A DNA stretch of 64,000 nt from CAWFQB01 sp965277875 (lineage in GTDB: Bacteria; Armatimonadota; Chthonomonadetes; Chthonomonadales; Chthonomonadaceae). The stretch is from NCBI GenBank assembly GCA_965277875.1, contig CBDIDV010000002.1, positions 4,588,001 through 4,652,000 on the forward strand. Direction: 5' to 3'. Below, in pieces: positions 42,849-50,991 of this stretch; positions within the stretch are counted from its first letter, which is position 1, and every line of letters starts with the position of its first letter. The position numbers were made by a program, and so were the translations under genes. The notes under the pieces were generated by a model, which saw nothing but the letters and a program-made list of their open reading frames with translations, ran no database searches and had not been told where the DNA came from.

Positions 42849-43091
42849 ATGGCATACAAACAGTTGCACATACTGCAAAGAGTAGTGACAATCACGCGCT
42901 ATCTTGCCCTGACCGGCACAGACGGCCCATCGCTCGCGCGCCTGCTTGACGAAACGGATTATCTTATCAGCCTGATACGGCATGGCGAAGAACAACCGGG
43001 CGAGTTCGAGCGAGTGTTGCAAAATATCGGAAGATTACACGCTGATTTTGCCTCACTTGCTCAAGAGTATACAATGCCGGTCGCTGCATAG
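42849..43091 (+). CDS. Small hypothetical protein
   Basis: This encodes 80 residues from ATG 42849; a TTG at 42831 would lengthen it, and neither has a strong RBS. The sequence looks all-helical (LHILQRVVTITRYLALTG, YLISLIRHGEEQPGEFERVL). No family recognised. It sits between the pilB paralog and a pseudopilin gene in the pil operon. Confidence 0.5.
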   Translation: MAYKQLHILQRVVTITRYLALTGTDGPSLARLLDETDYLISLIRHGEEQPGEFERVLQNIGRLHADFASLAQEYTMPVAA

Positions 43092-43119
43092 CATTTGAAG
43101 CGCGACAGGAGAAAATCAG

Positions 43120-43725
43120 ATGCCGAACACTCGTTGCCGCGCGTTTACATTGGTGGAACTGTTGGTTGCTGTGGGCGTGATTGGGATACTGGCGGCGTTG
43201 CTGTTTCCTGTGGTCAACAAAGCGCGAAGTCAGGCGCGCAAGACGACGTGCCTGTCCAACCTGCGGCAGGTCGGTCTTGCGCTTAATCTGTACGAGCAGG
43301 ATTGGGGGCAGTACGCGCCGCAGGGCTGGCACGACAACAGCCAGGATCTTGAACTCGTGCTGCCTGACCCGCTCGCCGCGTACACGCACGGCGCGGCGCT
43401 GTACCAGTGTCCCGAAACCAAATGCGAGTACAGTTTTCGCGGCTCGCTTGAAATGGATCTGGACGGACACTATAAATTGTTTCAGATGGCCCCGGATAAC
43501 GTACTTGCCTATTGCCCCCACGAGGATCATATTGAAGGACGCAAAGGCGACTTCTACCAGGTACTGCGTCAGGATATGTCGGTCAGCCGCGTACCCTCCG
43601 CCGATGTGAAGCTATGGTACTACATCAACGGGACATGGCAGCCGAACGCGCCCGCTTCCGAGTCGTATCAGCCGGGCGTAGTAGTGTTTCCCGGCGAAAC
43701 GTGGCCGCTGCCGTTCACGAACTGA
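43120..43725 (+). CDS. Pseudopilin (prepilin-type, DUF1559-like)
   Basis: The protein has 201 residues; AGGAG lies upstream. The N-terminal RCRAFTLVELLVAVGVIGIL is a prepilin signal with Ala, not Gly, before the Phe. After the helix come FPVVNKARSQARKTTCLSNL and a globular domain with cysteine pairs (LYQCPETKCEYSF). Its end, VVVFPGETWPLPFTN, is short, and the H-x-DG motif is not seen. It lies inside the pil operon, so it probably belongs to the pilus or secretion apparatus. Confidence 0.88.
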   Translation: MPNTRCRAFTLVELLVAVGVIGILAALLFPVVNKARSQARKTTCLSNLRQVGLALNLYEQDWGQYAPQGWHDNSQDLELVLPDPLAAYTHGAALYQCPETKCEYSFRGSLEMDLDGHYKLFQMAPDNVLAYCPHEDHIEGRKGDFYQVLRQDMSVSRVPSADVKLWYYINGTWQPNAPASESYQPGVVVFPGETWPLPFTN

Positions 43726-43736
43726 GAGTAAATTCT

Positions 43737-44138
43737 ATGACATCCTTTGCCCATGCGGAGATTTCGAGTTCAGGGAGCATCCAGACCGACATAAACAATG
43801 CCGCCCGCAGGAAGGGATTGTTTATGTTCATCGAAAAGGCAAAGGAAGCCCAAGAGATCGCCCCTGAAACTGCGGAACTGGCATGGAGTACCTGGAACCT
43901 GTTGAGCCGGACACTTGCACAGACGCTAATGGTTCCCGATGCCTCGTGTGGGCCGGACGATCAAATGCTGTTCCTGTGGGACAAAGACGAGCATCACCTG
44001 GGACTTGAAATCGAGGCGACCGGAAACGGTTACTTTTTTTATCGCAATCGAGCGTCAGGAGCATTGTGGGACATGGACTACACACCGGGAAATGCTCTTA
44101 GCAGCGATGTGGTTGAGAAGCTGAGGATGTTTGCCTGA
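43737..44138 (+). CDS. Unknown protein, first gene of a two-gene cassette
   Basis: This encodes 133 residues from ATG 43737, 12 nt after the pseudopilin stop. The N-terminal half is helical (FMFIEKAKEAQEIAPETAEL), the C-terminal half a beta-rich core with MVPDASCGPDDQMLFLWDK and HHLGLEIEATGNGYFFYRN. The pattern (aromatic-acidic strand after a GPD-turn) is found in small proteins of unknown function in Chloroflexi and cyanobacteria, often paired with a second gene. A toxin-antitoxin-like module is possible but not shown. The next gene begins 3 nt downstream. Confidence 0.6.
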   Translation: MTSFAHAEISSSGSIQTDINNAARRKGLFMFIEKAKEAQEIAPETAELAWSTWNLLSRTLAQTLMVPDASCGPDDQMLFLWDKDEHHLGLEIEATGNGYFFYRNRASGALWDMDYTPGNALSSDVVEKLRMFA

Positions 44139-44141
44139 TTT

Positions 44142-44651
44142 ATGTCCATGCCGCTAATTCATGCCGGGCAGCAGGGAGAACGTCTGCCGGACGGCGAGAG
44201 AGTTCTTCGCCTGCTGAAAAAGACAACGAACGATGGGAAAGTTTCTCCTGACGAGTTTGAGCTTTCCACGCAGGATAAGCAGTCCCTGCTGCAATCCCTT
44301 TCAGTCTGGGCCGAGCGCCTGACGACGCCGGAGCAGGCGCGGGCGTTTATGGGCGACAAAAAGTACAGCTACTCCCTGTACTGTTCACTTGCAGTAGACA
44401 CAATACGCGCACTTAGGCCGGAGCCGGATGCGAGCGCCGTTCGCCCACTGGATGTTGTCTGGGATCTGCTTACAATGGCGCAGCAAGACCATGAGGGTGC
44501 GTATGTGCCTCTGGGTATGGAAGGGCATTGCGGCCTGATGGGTTTGATGCGCCCGCCCGGTCTGTCAAAGCAGCATTTCTTCAGCCTGAGAAGCCAGTTA
44601 GCAGATTTAGCGAATAGCAGTCTCGCAAGCATACGCCGGGAACCGGACTGA
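44142..44651 (+). CDS. Unknown protein, second gene of the cassette
   Basis: This encodes 169 residues (a second ATG lies two codons in). It begins with PDGERVLRLLKKTTNDGKVS, then FELSTQDKQSLLQSLSVWAE and RLTTPEQARAFMGDK, a helical middle (VDTIRALRPEPDASAVRPLD) and a C-terminal LSKQHFFSLRSQLADLANSS. It forms a unit with the gene before it. No catalytic motif was recognised. Its presence in the middle of the pil operon is unusual. Confidence 0.6.
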   Translation: MSMPLIHAGQQGERLPDGERVLRLLKKTTNDGKVSPDEFELSTQDKQSLLQSLSVWAERLTTPEQARAFMGDKKYSYSLYCSLAVDTIRALRPEPDASAVRPLDVVWDLLTMAQQDHEGAYVPLGMEGHCGLMGLMRPPGLSKQHFFSLRSQLADLANSSLASIRREPD

Positions 44652-44795
44652 AAAGAAGGTCTGGTAAAATTCCCAAAATAAGCGTATACTGACAAATATA
44701 GTTTCGCATCTTTGTTCGCTTTGTACCACTTGCCGCGCCCATGACTGCTGATGCAAGCATAATCGGGCCAAAATCAACACTGTCGGAGAAAACAC

Positions 44796-46163
44796 TTGGC
44801 AAACAATCCGTACCCAACCCAGCCGCCTGGACAGCCGGGCGGTCAACAGCCGCAGCAGCCGGGAGGACAGCAGCCGACGGCCTACAACCCGGTTGCCACG
44901 CAACAGATGCCCGGAATGACGGGGCAGCCGCAGCAGTTACCCGGCCAGTCCACGCAGCCGGGGCAAATGCCCGTGCCGCAGGGCATCGGCCAGCCGATGC
45001 CTACGGCACAGCCGATGCCTGCCGTGCAGGCCGTGCAGGTGGCATCCGCCAAGCCCACGCCGCTTGACGACGCGCATATTGACGACCTGCTGATGACCAT
45101 GTTCGAGAAGGGCGCGTCCGACCTGCACCTTGCCGTGGGAATCCCGCCCATCATCCGCGTGGACGGCGCGCTGGTTCCCTGCCCCTACGAGAAACTCAGC
45201 CCGCAGCACTCGCAGCGCCTGATCTACGACATCCTGACCGACGAGCAGATACAGCGGTTTGAAACGCACATGGAACTGGACTTTTCGTACCAGCTTGCGC
45301 GTACCGCCCGCTTCCGCGTCAACGTGTTTCGCGACAAGGGCAACGTGGCGAGCGCGTTCCGCCAGATCCCGCAGAAAATCCCGACACTCAAGGACCTGAA
45401 CCTGCCCAACGTGCTGGAAGAGCTAACGCGCCTGCCGCGCGGCCTGGTCCTCGTGACCGGCCCGACGGGATCGGGTAAGTCCACCACGCTCGCCGCCATG
45501 ATCAACCAGATCAACAGCGAAGTGAGCAAGCATGTCATCACGATTGAAGACCCGATTGAGTACCTGCACAACCACCGCACCAGCGTTATCAATCAGCGCG
45601 AAGTCGGCCAGGATACGCTGGAATTCAAGAACGCCCTGCGCGCCGCCCTGCGCGAAGACCCGGACGTGATCCTCGTCGGCGAAATGCGCGACCTGGAAAC
45701 CATGCAGATGGCCGTGTCCGCAGCCGAAACGGGCCACCTTGTGTTCGCCACGCTGCATACCAACAGCGCGGCAACCTCGGTCGAGCGCATCGTGGACTCG
45801 TTCCCGTCCGGTCAGCAGGAGCAGGTACGCCTTCAGTTGTCCAACAACCTGCAGGCGATCCTGTGCCAGCAGCTTATCCCGCGCGCCAATCAGCCGGGAC
45901 GCGTCTGCGCCCTGGAGATCATGCGCGCTTCTCCGGCCATCCGCAACCTGATTCGCGAGGCCAAAGCGCATCAGATCACGAGTATGATCCAGACCAGCGC
46001 GAACCTGGGAATGCAGACAATGGATCAATGCTTGCGCGACCTGTACGTTCGGGGCCAGATCAGCTTCGAGGAAGCCATGACGCGCGCCATGAACCCGCCG
46101 GAACTGGAAAAGATGATTCGCACGGTCACAGCTCCGCTCGATGCCAAGCCCGCCGGAAGATAG
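44796..46163 (+). CDS. pilT: Type IV pilus retraction ATPase
   Basis: The protein has 455 residues from a TTG start with GGAG upstream. A Pro/Gln-rich N-terminal region of about 85 residues (PGGQQPQQPGGQQPTAYNP) is added to the normal PilT of about 360. Walker A GPTGSGKSTT, Asp box IEDPIEYLH, Walker B DVILVGEMRDLE, His box ATLHTNSAATS and the PilT-type AIRNLIREAKAHQ are intact. PilT pulls pili back and powers twitching motility. The extension could bind partners. Confidence 0.95.
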   Translation: MANNPYPTQPPGQPGGQQPQQPGGQQPTAYNPVATQQMPGMTGQPQQLPGQSTQPGQMPVPQGIGQPMPTAQPMPAVQAVQVASAKPTPLDDAHIDDLLMTMFEKGASDLHLAVGIPPIIRVDGALVPCPYEKLSPQHSQRLIYDILTDEQIQRFETHMELDFSYQLARTARFRVNVFRDKGNVASAFRQIPQKIPTLKDLNLPNVLEELTRLPRGLVLVTGPTGSGKSTTLAAMINQINSEVSKHVITIEDPIEYLHNHRTSVINQREVGQDTLEFKNALRAALREDPDVILVGEMRDLETMQMAVSAAETGHLVFATLHTNSAATSVERIVDSFPSGQQEQVRLQLSNNLQAILCQQLIPRANQPGRVCALEIMRASPAIRNLIREAKAHQITSMIQTSANLGMQTMDQCLRDLYVRGQISFEEAMTRAMNPPELEKMIRTVTAPLDAKPAGR

Positions 46164-46241
46164 ACACCTGCGCTTTCCTCTCTCCTGGTTTTTGGAGAAG
46201 AGGGAAAGGCGGAAGTTTGTTGACACCGCCGGAAGTTTCTA

Positions 46242-46388
46242 CCCTCACCCCCGGCCCCTCTCCCTGCATGGGAGAGGGAGTGAAGGTGCAGCCGGGTTCG
46301 TTGTTATCCGCAAATTCTATCCGACGCGCAACGTGAACGGACTGACCTTCTCCCTCCGGGAGAAGGTGCGCGGAGCGCGGATGAGGGC
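46242..46388. repeat. Palindromic repeat (CCCTCACCCCCGGCCCC type)
   Basis: It begins CCCTCACCCCCGGCCCC and CTCTCCCTGCATGGGAGAG, ends GGGAGAAGGTGC and GGATGAGGG. Shared halves lie at 5951-6003 and 54479-54517. It occupies the gap between pilT and the pilC paralog. The rest of this gap holds nothing recognisable. Confidence 0.8.
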
Positions 46389-46453
46389 CACAAAGTTATG
46401 TTGGGAGCGTTCCCTATAACCTAGAACCTACCTGCGCTTCAGGGAGAAACGTC

Positions 46454-46936
46454 ATGCCCATCTTCCAGTACACGGTGCTTGACCAGAGCGGAACTATTCG
46501 TACTGGCACGTCGGAGGCCAGTGACAGCGAAATTCTTGATTATCGCCTGCGAGAGCAGGGTTTCGACGTCAAGGACATTCAGCCGGTAAACCAGCGCGCA
46601 AATCGGACATTTCCTGTTCGGGTAGCGCGTACTGATGTACTGGTGTTCTGGATACAGTTTTCGATTATGATTGACGCGCAGGTGGCGCGCTGGCGTTCCC
46701 TGGATGTTGCGGCAGAACAGGCGGCTTCGCCCGTCTTCAGGAACGTGCTGACCAAGCTTTCCAACCAGGTAATGGGAGGTACGCCCTTGTATCAGGCGAT
46801 GGAACTGTATCCCCACGTGTTCGACAAGCCGAGCGTCGGCATCATCCGCGCCGGCGAAGTCGCCAACGCCTTGCCCGATGCGGTTCACCGCCTGATACAG
46901 TTTATGGAACGCGACCGGCGGCGCGAACGCGTTTAA
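46454..46936 (+). CDS. Truncated PilC paralog (N-terminal domain only)
   Basis: This encodes 160 residues. MPIFQYTVLDQSGTIRTGTS and QILRLREQGF-like text (DYRLREQGFDVKDIQ) match the start of PilC, and RTDVLVFWIQFSIMIDAQVA to VHRLIQFMERDRRRERV the first cytoplasmic T2SSF domain. It stops just where PilC enters its first TM helix. There is no frameshift scar: the stop follows a basic segment. It may be a free soluble domain acting with PilB/PilT, or a truncated duplicate. Confidence 0.82.
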   Translation: MPIFQYTVLDQSGTIRTGTSEASDSEILDYRLREQGFDVKDIQPVNQRANRTFPVRVARTDVLVFWIQFSIMIDAQVARWRSLDVAAEQAASPVFRNVLTKLSNQVMGGTPLYQAMELYPHVFDKPSVGIIRAGEVANALPDAVHRLIQFMERDRRRERV

Positions 46937-47063
46937 CCTTGTGCCTGGACTGCCCTTTTACACACTCTTGTTAGACAACCTGCGTACACTGCCGATGTAT
47001 GCCGCGCCTGCAATTTTCGTTTCGTGATTTACCGTGCGTCCGCTTGGGAAGGAACCTAAACCA

Positions 47064-48323
47064 ATGCCCGTTTTTCAATATACTGTGCGTGACCAGACCG
47101 GGGCCGTCCGCACCGGAACTTCGGAAGCGGAAAGCCAGGAGATCCTGAAGCGCCGCCTGCAGGAGCAGGGCTTTCAAGTCAACGAGGTCAGCGCGACCAA
47201 AGGCAAAAAGAAAAAGTCGGCCACGGCGGGCTTCGGCAAAGTAAAACTGCACGACCTGTCCATCTTTTGCCGCCAGTTCTCCACAATGATTGATGCGGGC
47301 GTGTCGCTCGTGCGCGCCCTGGACGTGTTGGGCGAGCAGACGCAGAACCCCAAACTCAAGCGCATCCTCAAAGAGATACAGGTCGAAGTCGAGTCGGGCG
47401 GCCAGTTGTCCAAAGCGATGCAGAAGTACCCTAAAGTCTTCAGCAACCTGTTCATCGGGCTTGTGCGGGCGGGGGAAGTCGGTGGTGTACTCGAAGAAGC
47501 CCTCCAGCGCCTGTCCCACTTCCTTGAAAAGGACATGGAACTCAAGCGCAAGGTGAAGTCGGCCATGACGTATCCCGTCATCGTCCTGGTCGTCGCCCTG
47601 CTCATCGTGCTTGGCCTGTGTACCTTCATCGTCCCCAAGTTCGTAGACCTGTTCAAAGACCTGGGCGTCAAGGAACTGCCCGCCATGACGCAGTTCCTCG
47701 TGGATGTCAGCGACTTTATCAAAACGAAATGGTACGTCGGTATCATTATTATCCTGGTGGTGTGGTTTTCCATCAAATACTTTGGCACAACCAAAGTCGG
47801 GCGGCGCGTCATTGACCGCGTCAAGCTGAAAGTGCCGGTCTTTGGCAAGCTGGGACACAAAATCTGTATCGCGCGTTTTTCGCGCACACTGGCAACTCTG
47901 CTTGTGTCGGGCGTACCGATTTTGCAGGCGATGGAAACCGTGGCCGGAACGCTGGGCAATGAGATCATTGCCGAGGCCGTGATGAACGCCCGCGCCCGCA
48001 TCCGTGAGGGTGACAAGATCAACGAGCCGCTGGAAAAAAGCAAGATGTTCCCGCCAATGGTCGTTCACATGATCAGCATCGGCGAGGAGTCGGGCGCGCT
48101 CGACCAGATGCTTTCCAAAGTGGCCGAGTTCTATGAGGCCGAGGTGGAAGCCTCTCTCGCCAGTCTGACGGCGGCCATCGAGCCGGTCATGATCGTTGTC
48201 CTGGGCATCATCGTCGGCTTCATCGTTATCGCCATGTTCATGCCCCTGATCGCGGTCATCCAGAACCTGACGGGCGGCGGCGACGACGAGAACAAGAAGT
48301 CCGGCGGCGCCGCCAGCGAGTAG
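47064..48323 (+). CDS. pilC: Type IV pilus inner-membrane platform protein
   Basis: The protein has 419 residues from ATG 47064 with GGAAGG upstream (an in-frame start ten codons earlier is less likely). It has two T2SSF domains: FCRQFSTMIDAGVSLVRALD and ARFSRTLATLLVSGVPILQA, three TM regions (YPVIVLVVALLIVLGLCTFI; the WYVGIIIILVVWF helix; MIVVLGIIVGFIVIAMFMPL), and the GEESGALDQML motif before the second domain ends. PilC converts ATPase motion into pilin insertion. Complete and canonical. Confidence 0.96.
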   Translation: MPVFQYTVRDQTGAVRTGTSEAESQEILKRRLQEQGFQVNEVSATKGKKKKSATAGFGKVKLHDLSIFCRQFSTMIDAGVSLVRALDVLGEQTQNPKLKRILKEIQVEVESGGQLSKAMQKYPKVFSNLFIGLVRAGEVGGVLEEALQRLSHFLEKDMELKRKVKSAMTYPVIVLVVALLIVLGLCTFIVPKFVDLFKDLGVKELPAMTQFLVDVSDFIKTKWYVGIIIILVVWFSIKYFGTTKVGRRVIDRVKLKVPVFGKLGHKICIARFSRTLATLLVSGVPILQAMETVAGTLGNEIIAEAVMNARARIREGDKINEPLEKSKMFPPMVVHMISIGEESGALDQMLSKVAEFYEAEVEASLASLTAAIEPVMIVVLGIIVGFIVIAMFMPLIAVIQNLTGGGDDENKKSGGAASE

Positions 48324-48326
48324 GAA

Positions 48327-48408
48327 AGGGGCAGGGAAAAGGAGAAAGGAAACAGGAGAAAGCAGCGTCGCCGTCACTTTCTCCTTTCTCCTTTTCCCTT
48401 TTTCCTGA
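48327..48408. repeat. Intergenic polypurine/polypyrimidine palindrome between pilC and pilD
   Basis: AGGGAAAAGGAGAAAGG and CAGGAGAAAG pair with CTTTCTCCTTTCTCC and TTTTCCCTTTTTCCT. It shares the same words as 39441-39508 and the valS inserts. Being in the transcript it would form a long hairpin. Confidence 0.85.
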
Positions 48409-48415
48409 AGCAAGC

Positions 48416-49609
48416 ATGATTGTTCCTGTCGCCTTCTGGGGTATCACGATGTTTGCGCTGGGCATCACGGTCGGCAGTTTTCTGACGGCGGTGATTTATC
48501 GGCTTGGGCAGCAGGCGCTCGGATTGCAGACATTAAGCCTGCTGGAACCCAAGCGCTCGATGTGTCCCATTTGCAGGCATTCGCTGGGTGCGCTGGACTT
48601 GATACCGCTGTTCAGTTTTCTGCTTGCCGGACAGAAGTGCCGCTACTGCAAAGCGCCGATCTCGTGGCGCTACTTCGGCGTGGAACTGCTGACGGGCCTG
48701 CTGTTTGTAAGTTTGTTTCTGCACTTTCCGCATACCACGATGCGGGACGTGCCTACCCTGATCGCCGCGCTCGCGTTCGGCGCGACCCTGATCCCCATCT
48801 TCTTCATTGACCTGGAAACGTATACCATTCCGATCTCGCTGACCCTTCTGGCAACGGTGATCCCCGTTGCAAGGGATATATGGGGCATCACGCATCACGA
48901 AATGGGATACGAACTGGTATGGGGATGGCTGCCGCGCTCGATTTTGGGCGGCCTGATAGGCGGATTAATCTTCGGATTCGTGCGTGTGTCGGGCTGGATA
49001 TACAAGGGCATTGAGGCGATGGGCCTGGGCGACGTATATCTGGCACGGGGAATGGGCGCGATGCTGATGATCTCCATGCCGCCCGCCCTGGCTGCGGGGT
49101 GGTTTTTCCTGTGGGTGATACTGTCCTGCGTGACGGCTATAGTCGTCTACCCGATAGACAAGGCCGTTCGGCGCAAGGCGAATGCAAAAAAAATTTCGCT
49201 GACCGGGCAAAAAACTCTGGATCGGTACGGAAATACGCCTGCTCCTGTGGAATTAACCGGCAAACCGGGCGATAATGAAGACGAGCAATCGGAAGAAACT
49301 CTATCCTGGCAGCGCGAAGGCACATTCGGCGCGCAGGTGCGCGACATTGCCGAGGCCCTGTTCGGCTACGACGCCCTGGAATGGACGCGCTACACCTTTG
49401 ACCGCAAGTACCGACAGCGCCTGGAAGCCGAGGCCGTAAACCTGCCGGACGAGGAAGAATGGACGCCCGCCGACACCGCCATTCCGTTCGGCCCGTTCCT
49501 TGTCGTAGGCTTCCTGCTGACCCTGTTCTTCGGCCCGGCCCTGCTCACCGCCTATTTCGCCTACACACATCTGTTTGCGCCCGCAAACACGGCTTCGGTC
49601 ACGCAATAG
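48416..49609 (+). CDS. pilD: Prepilin peptidase with soluble insertion
   Basis: The protein has 397 residues, against about 250-290 usually. Zinc-type cysteines CPICRHSL and CRYCKAPISW near residues 45-85, aspartyl-protease residues in FFIDLETYTIP and GLGDVYLARG, and about seven TM helices match PilD, which cuts and methylates prepilins. Between AIVVYPIDKAVRRK (about 245) and the C-terminal helices there is a charged soluble stretch of about 110 residues (LTGKPGDNEDEQSEETLSWQ; YDALEWTRYTFDRKYRQ). The final helix pair (FLVVGFLLTLFFGPALLTAY) is extra. A run of eight A lies at 49186-49193. Confidence 0.92.
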   Translation: MIVPVAFWGITMFALGITVGSFLTAVIYRLGQQALGLQTLSLLEPKRSMCPICRHSLGALDLIPLFSFLLAGQKCRYCKAPISWRYFGVELLTGLLFVSLFLHFPHTTMRDVPTLIAALAFGATLIPIFFIDLETYTIPISLTLLATVIPVARDIWGITHHEMGYELVWGWLPRSILGGLIGGLIFGFVRVSGWIYKGIEAMGLGDVYLARGMGAMLMISMPPALAAGWFFLWVILSCVTAIVVYPIDKAVRRKANAKKISLTGQKTLDRYGNTPAPVELTGKPGDNEDEQSEETLSWQREGTFGAQVRDIAEALFGYDALEWTRYTFDRKYRQRLEAEAVNLPDEEEWTPADTAIPFGPFLVVGFLLTLFFGPALLTAYFAYTHLFAPANTASVTQ

Positions 49610-49670
49610 CCGACAGGAACAACGCGCCATGAAGCGTCGTCAAAGAAGCAAGTTTGCGCGTTAGTGAAGA

Positions 49671-49851
49671 CGCGGGTATAGGAACGTACCCGTCTTGGAG
49701 GCGGCTGCGCCGCCGGGCGTCCACCGGGCGTAGCCGGAAGGACAAAGCGTCCTCGCGGACGCGATACACTTGTGCTTTCAAAGCATTCACGTCCAGAGGA
49801 CGTTCGGTGCGTAGCGCCTCCAAGACGGGTACGTTCCTGTACCCGCGCCCG
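49671..49851. repeat. Long palindrome of the GTACCCG family (copy 3)
   Basis: The left arm GCGGGTATAGGAACGTACCC followed by GTCTTGGAGGC, and the right arm its near complement (to 49851), enclose AAAGCGTCCTCGCGGACGCG. It fills most of the gap between pilD and the next prepilin gene. Confidence 0.85.
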
Positions 49852-49902
49852 TATCCGCATTCGCGAGTCGCTGCCTGCCTGGGTGGGCCAAAGGAATCGT
49901 TT

Positions 49903-50808
49903 ATGAACCGCAAGGGCTTCACCCTGATCGAACTGCTCGTCGTGATCGCGATAATCGCGATTCTCGCCGCCATCCTGTTCCCCGTCTTCGGGCGGGTTCG
50001 CGAGCAGGTGCGCCAGTCGCAGTGCATGACGCAGATGCACCAGATTGATGTGGCGGTCAAGCAATTTTATGAGGACAACGGCAAGTATCCCGCTTCCCTA
50101 TACGGTTTTGCCGAGATAAGGCACAGCGCGAACCAACTACCCAGCTTTGTAACGGCCACCGGCTCCAACCTGCAAAGCACGAGTCAGATGTATTATAAGC
50201 CGCTGTTCAATAAGCAGAAACTGCTCAATGACAACGCCATTTTCCTTTGTCCCGACACGCGCGACAAGACGCAGGCGGGGCCGGGAGGGACAGCCACGAC
50301 GCAGTTGGTAACGAACGCGGTCTACCCGTCCATGAGCGGTATACAAAGCGGAAACTACACTTGGACATTGTTCATGTGGCGCAACCTGGGCCGTGACCGT
50401 CTTATCAACGGCATCGCCGAGTTCAACAACTACAACGGCAAATCCGTTTATTTTTACAAGGCCGACAACTACGATGTGCAGCCCAAGCCCAATGCCACTC
50501 TGGACGGCCCGGACACATCAGGTGCGTATGAGGTACATTACGCGCTGGACTGGACGGGAACAAGTTCCGATCCGACGGGCGCGGCCATCAAAGCCGAGAA
50601 CGCAAAAGGCATCTACACGAATCAGTTGAAATACGGCAGGCTGTGCGATGACTCGCATACCGTAGTGACGTGGTGCAGCGACCATCTTCTCAATGCGGGC
50701 AGCGACAAGGTGATCCTCCTGACGCTGGGCGGGGCTACCAAAGCCGTAGACAAGAAAACGTTTTACAACGCGGGGTCGAAGCAGGGGCCGCTGTTTATCT
50801 TGAAGTAA
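49903..50808 (+). CDS. Prepilin-like protein
   Basis: The protein has 301 residues from ATG 49903 with AAGGA upstream. MNRKGFTLIELLVVIAIIAI is a canonical prepilin signal, cleaved after Gly5. FPVFGRVREQVRQSQCMTQM leads into a large globular domain with KQFYEDNGKYPASLYGFAE (major-pilin-like calcium/YP region). The long Asn/Gly-rich C-terminal part shows no recognisable family. Its position after pilD makes it a candidate major or structural pilin, together with the next gene. Confidence 0.9.
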   Translation: MNRKGFTLIELLVVIAIIAILAAILFPVFGRVREQVRQSQCMTQMHQIDVAVKQFYEDNGKYPASLYGFAEIRHSANQLPSFVTATGSNLQSTSQMYYKPLFNKQKLLNDNAIFLCPDTRDKTQAGPGGTATTQLVTNAVYPSMSGIQSGNYTWTLFMWRNLGRDRLINGIAEFNNYNGKSVYFYKADNYDVQPKPNATLDGPDTSGAYEVHYALDWTGTSSDPTGAAIKAENAKGIYTNQLKYGRLCDDSHTVVTWCSDHLLNAGSDKVILLTLGGATKAVDKKTFYNAGSKQGPLFILK

Positions 50809-50991
50809 CGCGCAGAGTATAGTCGGCTCCAATAACGTCCGCGTGACAAACTGGCTCACGACGCAAGTACGCAGAGGATTTACCGTCCGCAGGACGATGT
50901 CCTTCGCTGCGCGTGGACGCCCGGCCGAAGGCCCTGTTATTCGGTGGAAAATTTAGAAAGTATATACCGGATACTTGTGCGGGAGAATAGC

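Noticed and set aside
46971..48413. A 480-codon minus-strand frame opposite pilC
   Set aside because: Antisense shadow with His/Asp-rich composition; pilC is certain.
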